Source: Arthrobacter sp. ISL-5
GTDB taxonomy: Bacteria; Actinomycetota; Actinomycetes; Actinomycetales; Micrococcaceae
Direction of reading: 5' to 3'
Assembly: GCF_018613835.1 (NCBI RefSeq)
Contig: NZ_JAGGPM010000007.1
Span: 62,001 to 126,000 of the forward strand
DNA: 64,000 nt
The number at the start of each line of letters is the position of its first letter. Positions within the stretch are counted from its first letter, which is position 1. Both the position numbers and the translations under genes were made by a program. This document shows, piece after piece, positions 57,731 through 64,000 of this stretch. The notes below the pieces were generated by a model. It saw nothing but the letters and a program-made list of their open reading frames with translations, searched no databases and was not told the DNA's origin.

Positions 57731-58471
57731 TTAACGCTGCACAAGGGTCATTTCAAAGCTGTACGAATCGGCGCGGTAGACATGGTGGCCGGTCTCGACG
57801 TTCCTGCCAGTGTCGTCCACGGCGGTGCGCTCCATGGTGACAAGTGCGGAGCCTGGCTCGGTTTCGAGGAGCGGGGCCTGGTATTCGTTGGCCACCATCG
57901 CCCCGATCCGCTGCGTGGCCAGCCGGAAGTTGACCCCGCCGCCGCGAAGAATGCCGTAGAGGCCCTGGGAGCCAAGCAGCTCCTCGTCGATGTGCGTGAT
58001 GTCATCGCGGACCCAGTTCTCCATGAGGGCCAGCGGCTTGCCGCCGACCTTACGCAGACGGGTGAAGTGGTAGACCTTCGCGCCTGCCGGGAGGTGCAGC
58101 GCCTGCCGCGTGGCGTCGTCGGCTTCGACATGCGCGAACGTCAGGACCTCGGTGGTGGGCTTGCTGCCGTTGTTGGTGAGGTCGTCGTAGAGGCTGGACA
58201 GCTCCAGGGGGCGGCGGACCTGGCTCGAAACCACCTGCGTGCCCACGCCGCGTTTACGGACCAGCAGCCCGGAACGGACCAGCTCGTCCATGGCCTTGCG
58301 CATGGTTGGCCGGGAGAGGTTCAGCTGGGCGGCGAGGTCGATTTCGTTCTCCAGCCGGCTGCCTGGCTCCAGGAGCCCGGTGTGGATTGCAGCCTCGATG
58401 CCCTGGACCACCTGGTGGTACAGCGGCACCGGCGACGACCTGTCGATGCTGAGGTGAAGTTGGTTCGCCAT
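57731..58471 (-). CDS. iolR: GntR/HutC-family repressor of inositol genes
   Basis: A 246-residue regulator with an N-terminal winged helix (PVPLYHQVVQGIEAAIHTGL, LAAQLNLSRPTMRKAMDELV, RKRGVGTQV) and a C-terminal UTRA effector domain (AKVYHFTRLRKVGGKPLALM, ENWVRDD). It lies between iolB and the ABC importer and matches the class of C. glutamicum IolR. I start at ATG 58471 (MANQLHLSIDRSS), which has GGAG at seven bases; a longer frame to 58549 runs through the operator. It probably represses iol genes when inositol is absent; the iolR name is by context. Confidence 0.85.
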   Translation of the reverse strand: MANQLHLSIDRSSPVPLYHQVVQGIEAAIHTGLLEPGSRLENEIDLAAQLNLSRPTMRKAMDELVRSGLLVRKRGVGTQVVSSQVRRPLELSSLYDDLTNNGSKPTTEVLTFAHVEADDATRQALHLPAGAKVYHFTRLRKVGGKPLALMENWVRDDITHIDEELLGSQGLYGILRGGGVNFRLATQRIGAMVANEYQAPLLETEPGSALVTMERTAVDDTGRNVETGHHVYRADSYSFEMTLVQR

Positions 58472-58516
58472 TGGGTGCTCCCTTAGTGCTGCCGGCCGTC
58501 CTGCGTCCAGGAATTC

Positions 58517-58589
58517 GTATGTCCGGTGCATGTTCGCTTGATAGGACATACTGCCTTTCTGATAATAGCAGTGACCTGCGGGCGGTCAA
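58517..58589 (-). promoter_or_regulatory. gntR/iolR promoter with autoregulatory operator
   Basis: On the minus strand: -35 TTGACC (58589-58584), 16-base spacer, -10 TATTAT (58567-58562). Just downstream lie inverted boxes GTATGTCC and GGACATAC (58544-58551 and 58517-58524). The inner match TGATAGGACA (58539-58548) resembles the TGTCAGGACA core. The placement over the start site fits self-repression. Confidence 0.6.
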
Positions 58590-58682
58590 GGGATGCCCGC
58601 GGGCATTTCGTGCCGCAGCGGGGAGGACACGACGGGCTCCCGCCCAGATCCCTCGGGACCCAGTTTGGTAAAAACATCCTAA

Positions 58683-58726
58683 TGTCAGGACAAACTATTG
58701 ACTTCTGTGGCCTGAATCACCATGAT
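58683..58726 (+). promoter_or_regulatory. ABC importer promoter with GntR operator
   Basis: TGTCAGGACA (58683-58692), then five bases, -35 TTGACT (58698-58703), 17-base spacer and -10 CATGAT (58721-58726). The geometry is identical to the iolC promoter. Confidence 0.65.
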
Positions 58727-58794
58727 CGGTGTAGCAGGCTTGCTGGCCCCGCATCGTGGCGGAGGTCGCAGCCCCTAAATCAAAGGAGATTCAA

Positions 58795-59790
58795 GTGACC
58801 AAGTTTTCGTGGCGGAAGACGGCCCTGGTGGCCGCTGTTGTGCCCATGCTGGCACTGAGCGCATGTTCCAGCACCGGCGGCAGGCCCGCCGACGCAGGCA
58901 ACGCCGCAGGCGGCGGCCAGGTTGTCAGCACTCCCCGGATGAAGGTGGCCTTGATCACCCATGCTGCCCCGGGTGACACTTTCTGGGATATCGTCCGGAA
59001 GGGCGCCGAAGAGGCCGCTGCCAAGGACAACGTTGAGCTGCTCTACACGTCCGATCCCGAAGGTGGGCGCCAGGCGCAGCTGATCCAGCAGGCCATCGAC
59101 CAGAAGGTTGATGGCATTGCCGTGACACTGGCCAAGCCGGATGCGCTGAAGGACGTCCTCAAGAAGGCCACGGATGCGGGCATCCCGGTAGTCAGCCTGA
59201 ACGCCGGTGAATCGGTCTCCGCACAGCTGGGCGCCTTCACCCACTTCGGGTCCAACGAAAAGCTTGCCGGCGCGGCGGTTGGTTCCAAGCTCAGCGAACT
59301 GGGGCTCAAGCACCCCATCTGCGTTATCCAGGAACAGGGACATGTGGGTTTGGAAGCCCGTTGTGCAGGAGTGAAGGAAAAGGTGGCCGGAACCGAGATC
59401 CTTTACGTTCCCGGCACTGACATGGCCCAGGTTTCCTCGACGGTTACGGCCAAGCTGCAGGCCACCGCTGATGCCGATGCCATCATCGGTCTGGGCGCGC
59501 CGTACACGCTGACCATCCTGAAGGCCGTGACCGGCGCCGGCAGCAAGGCCAAGGTGGCCTCCTTTGACATGAATCCGGAACTCGCCCAGAAGATTGCAGA
59601 CGGAGAGGTCGTATTCACGGTCGACCAGCAGCCGTGGCTGCAGGGTTACGGCTCCATTGACTCGCTGTGGCAGACCAAGCGCGGAGGCTTCAAGGTCGGC
59701 GGCGGGCAGCCCGTGCTGACCGGCCCGTCCATCGTTGACAAGTCCGCAGCTCCGGACGTACTCAAGTTTGCCAAGGAGGGCGTCCGCTAG
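58795..59790 (+). CDS. sugar/inositol-binding lipoprotein of a CUT2 ABC importer
   Basis: A 331-residue lipoprotein. Signal MTKFSWRKTALVAAVVPMLA, lipobox LSAC. The mature part is a Peripla_BP_4 fold beginning KVALITHAAPGDTFWDIVRK and containing QQAIDQKVDGIAVTLAKPDA, AGIPVVSLNAGE and VVFTVDQQPWLQGYGSID. The family covers ribose, fructose and inositol binders. Position behind an iolR-type operator and beside IolG-like genes makes myo-inositol the likely ligand. GTG 58795 has AAAGGAGA upstream. Confidence 0.9.
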   Translation: MTKFSWRKTALVAAVVPMLALSACSSTGGRPADAGNAAGGGQVVSTPRMKVALITHAAPGDTFWDIVRKGAEEAAAKDNVELLYTSDPEGGRQAQLIQQAIDQKVDGIAVTLAKPDALKDVLKKATDAGIPVVSLNAGESVSAQLGAFTHFGSNEKLAGAAVGSKLSELGLKHPICVIQEQGHVGLEARCAGVKEKVAGTEILYVPGTDMAQVSSTVTAKLQATADADAIIGLGAPYTLTILKAVTGAGSKAKVASFDMNPELAQKIADGEVVFTVDQQPWLQGYGSIDSLWQTKRGGFKVGGGQPVLTGPSIVDKSAAPDVLKFAKEGVR

Positions 59791-59802
59791 GACGCCCCTC
59801 CC

Positions 59803-59835
59803 GCCGGGTCCGCGGCTCCAGGCCGCGGACCCGGC
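59803..59835 (+). terminator. strong intra-operon hairpin after the binding protein
   Basis: GCCGGGTCCGCGG (59803-59815) pairs perfectly with CCGCGGACCCGGC (59823-59835), 7-base loop. It sits 13 bases after the stop, in the usual place for raising binding-protein mRNA over permease mRNA. Confidence 0.7.
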
Positions 59836-59855
59836 CCTAGGTAGGAGAAACCACC

Positions 59856-60902
59856 ATGACTCAAGTAGCCGTAAAGCTGAAGGCGCCCGATGAGCGCGTC
59901 GCCAAGCGCAACCCCTTTCAGAAACTCCTGGCCCGTCCGGAAGTCGGCGCCCTCGTGGGCGCAATCGTCCTCTTCGTCTTCTTCGCCTCGGTGTCCCAGA
60001 CCTTCATCCAACCGGCGTCCCTCGCCACCATCCTGTACGGCAGCTCCACCATCGGGATCATGGCGGTGGGTGTGTCCTTGCTGATGATCGGCGGCGAGTT
60101 TGACCTTTCCACCGGTGTGGCCGTCATCAGCTCCGCGCTGACGGCGTCGATGTTCAGCTGGTACTTCAGCACGAACGTCTGGGTCGGCGTGCTCCTGGCA
60201 CTGGCCGTCTCCCTGACCATCGGCTTCATCAACGGCTGGATCCTGATGAAGACCAAACTGCCCAGCTTCATCGTCACGCTGGCCACCTTCCTTATGCTGA
60301 CAGGGCTGAACCTGGGCCTGACCCGCATGATCGGCGGCGGCGTGTCCTCCCCGTCCATCTCCACCATGGACGGCTACCAGGCGGCGCGGGCCATCTTTGC
60401 CTCCTCGGTGAACATCGCCGGGGTGGGCGTCAATAACACCGTGTTCATCTGGATCGCACTCGTCGCGGTGGCCTCCTGGGTGCTCCTGCGCACCAAGGTG
60501 GGCAACTGGATCTTCGCCGTCGGCGGTGACGCGAACGCGGCCCGCGCCGTGGGTGTCCCCGTCAAGGCGACCAAGATCGGGCTGTTCATGGCGGTCGGGT
60601 TCTGCGGCTGGATCCTGGGCATGCACAACCTCTTCGCCTTCGACGCCGTCCAGTCCGGCGAGGGTGTGGGCAACGAATTCCTCTACATCATCGCCGCGGT
60701 CATCGGCGGATGCCTCCTCACCGGCGGCTACGGCTCGGCCGTGGGTGGCGCGATCGGCGCGTTCATCTTCGGCATGGCCAACAAGGGCATCGTCTACGCC
60801 CAGTGGAACCCGGACTGGTTCAAGTTCTTCCTGGGCCTGATGCTGCTCCTGGCCACCATCGTGAACCTGATCGTCAAGCGCCGCGCAGACTCAAGTAAGT
60901 AA
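59856..60902 (+). CDS. CUT2 sugar ABC permease
   Basis: A 348-residue RbsC-like permease with about ten helices. TIGIMAVGVSLLMIGGEFDL (conserved early motif), MLTGLNLGLTRMIGG, the ATPase-coupling loop VGGDANAARAVGVPVKATKI and GCLLTGGYGSAVGGAIGAFI. It forms a homodimeric channel with the next ATPase. Start ATG 59856 with TAGGAG upstream. Probably inositol uptake, by context. Confidence 0.93.
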   Translation: MTQVAVKLKAPDERVAKRNPFQKLLARPEVGALVGAIVLFVFFASVSQTFIQPASLATILYGSSTIGIMAVGVSLLMIGGEFDLSTGVAVISSALTASMFSWYFSTNVWVGVLLALAVSLTIGFINGWILMKTKLPSFIVTLATFLMLTGLNLGLTRMIGGGVSSPSISTMDGYQAARAIFASSVNIAGVGVNNTVFIWIALVAVASWVLLRTKVGNWIFAVGGDANAARAVGVPVKATKIGLFMAVGFCGWILGMHNLFAFDAVQSGEGVGNEFLYIIAAVIGGCLLTGGYGSAVGGAIGAFIFGMANKGIVYAQWNPDWFKFFLGLMLLLATIVNLIVKRRADSSK

Positions 60903-60914
60903 GGGCTGAACACC

Positions 60915-61838
60915 ATGAACGCCAAACAGATCGACCAGCAGCAGCTCCTCAAGGACGAGAAGGACCCGCTGACCCACACCCCGGTGCACCTGCTCTCGCT
61001 GGCGAACGTCGGCAAACACTACGGCAACATCGTGGCGCTCACCGACGTCACCTTGGCAGTCGACAACGGCCGCGTCACCTGCGTCCTGGGCGACAACGGC
61101 GCCGGCAAGTCCACTCTGATCAAGATCATCGCCGGGCTGCACCAGCACGACGAAGGCGTCCTGCACGTCATGGGCGAAGAACGAAAATTCGGCTCTCCCC
61201 GAGACGCCCTGGACGTCGGCATCGCCACGGTGTACCAGGACCTTGCCGTCGTCCCCCTGATGCCCATCTGGCGCAACTTTTTCCTCGGCTCGGAACTGAC
61301 CAGCGGCTTCGGTCCGTTCAAGAGCATGGACGTCCAGAAGATGAAGGACATCACGAAGAAGGAACTTGCCGACATGGGCATCGACCTTCGCGACGTCGAG
61401 CAGCCCATCGGCCAGCTCTCCGGCGGCGAACGCCAGTGTGTGGCGATCGCCCGCGCCGTGTACTTCGGGGCCAAGGTCCTGATCCTGGACGAACCCACCG
61501 CAGCCCTCGGCGTCAAGCAGTCCGGCGTCGTGCTGCGCTACATCCTGCAGGCCCGCGACCGCGGACTGGGCGTCATCTTCATCACGCACAACCCCCACCA
61601 CGCCTTCCCCGTCGGTGACCGGTTCCTGCTGCTCAAGCGCGGCAAGTCGATCGGCTACTACGACAAGAAGGACATCACCCTCGACGAACTCACTGCCCAG
61701 ATGGCCGGCGGTGCCGAACTTGCCGAGCTCGCCCACGAACTCGAACAACTCGGCGGACACGGCGACATCGTCAAGGAAGTCCAGGCCGAAGTCGCCGAGA
61801 CGGCCAGCGCCGGAGCGCCAACCCAGCTGCGCAGCTGA
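60915..61838 (+). CDS. CUT2 sugar ABC ATPase (single domain)
   Basis: A 307-residue ATPase with one ABC domain rather than the fused pair of RbsA. Walker [10 protein letters not shown], signature LSGGERQC, Walker [14 protein letters not shown] loop [14 protein letters not shown]. The DEPTAALG (not LD) variant matches FrcA-like single-domain proteins. N-terminal extension of ~35 residues ([20 protein letters not shown]) and a charged C-terminal helix. Twelve bases after the permease. Confidence 0.93.
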   Translation: MNAKQIDQQQLLKDEKDPLTHTPVHLLSLANVGKHYGNIVALTDVTLAVDNGRVTCVLGDNGAGKSTLIKIIAGLHQHDEGVLHVMGEERKFGSPRDALDVGIATVYQDLAVVPLMPIWRNFFLGSELTSGFGPFKSMDVQKMKDITKKELADMGIDLRDVEQPIGQLSGGERQCVAIARAVYFGAKVLILDEPTAALGVKQSGVVLRYILQARDRGLGVIFITHNPHHAFPVGDRFLLLKRGKSIGYYDKKDITLDELTAQMAGGAELAELAHELEQLGGHGDIVKEVQAEVAETASAGAPTQLRS

Positions 61839-61868
61839 GCCCGGAATCACCTCACTCAAAGGAAACGC

Positions 61869-62903
61869 ATGAAGGACATAACGCTCGGACTGGTCGGCGT
61901 GGGCCGCATCGGTGTGATGCATGCCCGCAACATCACCTCGCTGAACGGCGTGCTCCACCCGCAGGGAATCAACGTGCGTCTCAGGCTGACGGATGTCGCC
62001 GCGGATCACGCCCGCACCGTGGCCGAAGGTCTGGGCGCGGGGTTCCTGCCGTCCGTGGGGGAGCTGATCGGATCCGGGATCGACGGCCTGGTCATCGCCA
62101 CCGGCACCGGGACGCATCCGGAGCTGATCAGGGCAGGCGTGGATGCCGGCGTTCCGGTGTTCTGTGAGAAGCCGGTGGCCATGAACGTGGCGGATTCGCT
62201 TCCGGTCCTGGACTACATCAGGGCCAACAGGGGCACCGTCCAGATCGGCCATCAGCGGCGGTTCGATGCCGGCTACCTCGAGGCAAAGCGCGCCTATGAG
62301 GCGGGAGAGCTCGGCTGGATCCACTCGCTGCGCGCCGTCACCTGTGACATGACGCCGCCGCCGGTGGAATTCCTGGCGACGTCCGGCGGGCTGTTCCGCG
62401 ACTGCTCGGTGCATGATTTCGACATCCTGCGCTGGCTCACCGGCCGCGAAATCGTTGAGGTCTACGCCAAGGGCTCCAACAACGGCGACCCCGCCATCGG
62501 GGCGGTGGGGGACGTGGATACCGCGCTGGCGTTCGTAACGTTCGACGACGGCACGCTGGGCTCCGTGGGTGCCTCGCGCTACAACGGGGCCGGGCACGAT
62601 GTCCGGCTGGAAATCCAGGGCTCAGCCGGTTCCCTCATGGTGGGCCTTGACGAGAAGTCGGCGGTGGCCTCCGCTGAGGCCGGCATCGACTTCCCGTCAG
62701 GAGAGTCCCACAAGACGTTCGCGGAGCGTTTTGACCAGGCCTACCGCTCCGAGATGGCGGCCTTCGTGGAGCTCGTGCTTGGCCGGCGGCAAAACCCGTG
62801 CACGCCGGAGGATGCCGTGGCGGCTTCCCGCGTGGCTGACGCCGCGCAGGAGTCGCTCGAAACCGGGCTGCCGGTGCGCCTGACCGCCGCCGTCAGTCTC
62901 TAG
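61869..62903 (+). CDS. second Gfo/Idh/MocA dehydrogenase of the inositol locus
   Basis: A 344-residue NAD(P)-dependent dehydrogenase. Rossmann motif LGLVGVGRIGVMHARNI, EKP in VPVFCEKPVAMNVADS, catalytic region RDCSVHDFDILRWLTGR. It follows the ABC ATPase by 30 bases. A paralogue of IolG; probably oxidises a related cyclitol (for example scyllo- or D-chiro-inositol), based on the importer context. Confidence 0.9.
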   Translation: MKDITLGLVGVGRIGVMHARNITSLNGVLHPQGINVRLRLTDVAADHARTVAEGLGAGFLPSVGELIGSGIDGLVIATGTGTHPELIRAGVDAGVPVFCEKPVAMNVADSLPVLDYIRANRGTVQIGHQRRFDAGYLEAKRAYEAGELGWIHSLRAVTCDMTPPPVEFLATSGGLFRDCSVHDFDILRWLTGREIVEVYAKGSNNGDPAIGAVGDVDTALAFVTFDDGTLGSVGASRYNGAGHDVRLEIQGSAGSLMVGLDEKSAVASAEAGIDFPSGESHKTFAERFDQAYRSEMAAFVELVLGRRQNPCTPEDAVAASRVADAAQESLETGLPVRLTAAVSL

Positions 62904-62940
62904 TCTGGGTGCTCCCGGGGGCGGCGCCGCCGGGCCGGCG

Positions 62941-63756
62941 TCACTCTCGGCAGACCTCCACGAAGGCCCGGAACGGCGCCAGCCGCTGGGCCTCCGGCAG
63001 TTCGACTGCCTCCGGGTGCCACTGGACCGAGGCCACCCACCGGTCAGGATCCTCCAGGGCCTCCACCGTGCCGTCGTCCGCGACTGCCGTCACCACCAGG
63101 CGGGGCGCCACGTGCGCCACGGCCTGGTGGTGTCCGGAGGCGATCTTCACGCTGCTGGCCCCGGCGTTTCCGGATGCCGGATCCGCCACTGCGCCGTACA
63201 GCCGCGCCACCTTGGATCCCGGCGTTATGGCGACGTCATGCCAGGCCCACAACCCGCCGCCGTCTGCGGGGCTGTCGCGGTGCGGCACGGTTCCCGGTGC
63301 CATGTCCTGGATGAGCGTGCCGCCGTACAGCACGTTGAGCAGTTGGTGTCCGCGGCAGATCCCCAGCAGGGGGAGTCCTGCGCCGATCGCCTGTTGTGCC
63401 ACCGCGATGTCCAGCCGGTCCTGTTCCTGGTTGACGTCGTAACAGGCGCCGCCCGGCTCCTCGCCGTAGAGCCGGGGGTCGAGGTCGCCGCCGCCAGGAA
63501 GTACGACGCCGTCAAGCACCTCGGGCGCGACGGCGCCGCGTCCGCCGTCGTGCGGTCCGCCCCGAAACAGTTCGGGAGTCAGCAGTTCGGGAGTCAGCAG
63601 CACCGGTTCCCCGCCGCCGTCGCGCACCAGGTCAACGATGTGATCGAAGAGGCCGTTGGCCTCGGCCACCCGCGGGTCGGGATCGGTTGAGCTGCTGAGC
63701 CGGACAGGAATGCCGATGCGCGGACGCCGGACACCGGCTGGCGATGAAGTCTGCAT
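62941..63756 (-). CDS. class-I glutamine amidotransferase (gamma-Glu-GABA hydrolase family)
   Basis: A 271-residue peptidase_C26 protein. Nucleophile Cys in PLLGICRGHQLLNVLYGG; His and Glu of the triad in VQWHPEAVEL; oxyanion strand VVLPGGGDLDPRLYGEE. Family members hydrolyse gamma-glutamyl-GABA or related amides (PuuD-like). The ATG at 63756 is used; a TTG at 63762 is possible, with no strong ribosome-binding site for either. Convergent with the dehydrogenase. Confidence 0.9.
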   Translation of the reverse strand: MQTSSPAGVRRPRIGIPVRLSSSTDPDPRVAEANGLFDHIVDLVRDGGGEPVLLTPELLTPELFRGGPHDGGRGAVAPEVLDGVVLPGGGDLDPRLYGEEPGGACYDVNQEQDRLDIAVAQQAIGAGLPLLGICRGHQLLNVLYGGTLIQDMAPGTVPHRDSPADGGGLWAWHDVAITPGSKVARLYGAVADPASGNAGASSVKIASGHHQAVAHVAPRLVVTAVADDGTVEALEDPDRWVASVQWHPEAVELPEAQRLAPFRAFVEVCRE

Positions 63757-63796
63757 GCTCAATTCTGCAACACTTTGGAACGGCTAGGCTGGCGGA

Positions 63797-64000
63797 ATGA
63801 ACAACCGCTACCTCGTGTCCAGGGACCGTTTCATTGCCGCCGCGCCGGAAGAGATCTTCGAGATCCTGGCCACTCCGGCGCTGCACAGCGAGATCGACGG
63901 CTCGGACACCGTGAAGGGCGCCCAGCCCAGCGGACCCGCACGGCTGGGGCCGGGGGTCAGGTTCGGCATGGAGATGAATGTCAAGGTGGATTACAAGATC
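63797..64000 (+). CDS. SRPBCC (polyketide cyclase-like) protein, N-terminal fragment
   Basis: The window ends 68 codons into this gene. The translation begins MNNRYLVSRDRFIAAAPEEI, then FEILATPALHSEIDGSDTVK, the pattern of polyketide-cyclase/dehydrase helix-grip proteins. Start ATG 63797, divergent from the amidotransferase with 40 bases between. The rest lies beyond the window. Confidence 0.75.
   Translation, partial: MNNRYLVSRDRFIAAAPEEIFEILATPALHSEIDGSDTVKGAQPSGPARLGPGVRFGMEMNVKVDYKI

Overview
This is GC-rich actinobacterial chromosome. Gene content and codon use fit the Micrococcaceae, most likely Arthrobacter or Pseudarthrobacter: a GroEL ending in a Gly/Met tail, a DtxR-type iron regulator, DUF3027 and DUF6457 proteins, ydaO riboswitches ahead of cell-wall hydrolases, and a corynebacterial-style inositol locus. 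The genus is inference; the phylum is well supported.

Layout. 1-3.4 kb: the 3' end of groEL with a strong terminator, an RNase H fused to a SnoaL-like domain, an intact IS110-family element and an orphan WXG100 gene. 3.4-10.3 kb, minus strand: a sensor kinase/response regulator pair, an XPB-type helicase with its helicase-associated partner, and a small membrane protein. 10.4-17.3 kb: a cold-shock protein, DUF3027, a decayed MFS gene, serC, an ideR-like regulator, then three exported cell-wall proteins. Two of these (an M23 peptidase and an NlpC/P60 protein) each sit behind their own c-di-AMP (ydaO) riboswitch. 17.4-21.4 kb: an HNH endonuclease and a molybdenum-cofactor set (mobA, DUF6457, moeA, fdhD). 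21.5-27 kb: a GH38 alpha-mannosidase and a polar amino-acid ABC importer. 27.1-30.2 kb: two tandem copies of a two-gene cassette, each a double-HTH regulator translationally coupled to a seven-helix membrane protein. They are divergent from an ABC-F ATPase and an ABC exporter (30.4-34 kb). 34-43.4 kb: housekeeping genes including NUDIX, tRNA-Arg(CCT), an inositol-monophosphatase-family gene, pcrA and sucCD. 43.5-45 kb: an ArsR/SRPBCC pair and a tautomerase. 45-63 kb: a complete myo-inositol catabolic locus.

The inositol locus holds iolC, a Cgl0159-like barrel protein, iolD, iolA, iolE, iolG and iolH; a marR/MFS/aldo-keto reductase insert; iolB; a GntR repressor; a CUT2 sugar ABC importer; and a second Gfo/Idh/MocA dehydrogenase. 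Inositol would enter through the ABC system, be oxidised by IolG, dehydrated by IolE, ring-opened by IolD, isomerised by IolB, phosphorylated by IolC, cleaved by an aldolase and finished by IolA. A shared element, TGTCAGKACA, lies five bases before the -35 of both the iolC and ABC promoters. It recurs inside a 30-bp palindrome ahead of the tautomerase gene, which suggests one GntR regulon.

The most novel-looking item is the duplicated double-HTH/7TM cassette. The DNA-binding halves of the two regulators are almost identical, while the linkers and membrane partners have diverged. Other notable items are an Arthrobacter-type dispersed palindrome present twice, the twin c-di-AMP riboswitches, the possible bridge RNA of the IS110 element, and in-frame coding repeats in the kinase, PcrA and the ABC exporter.
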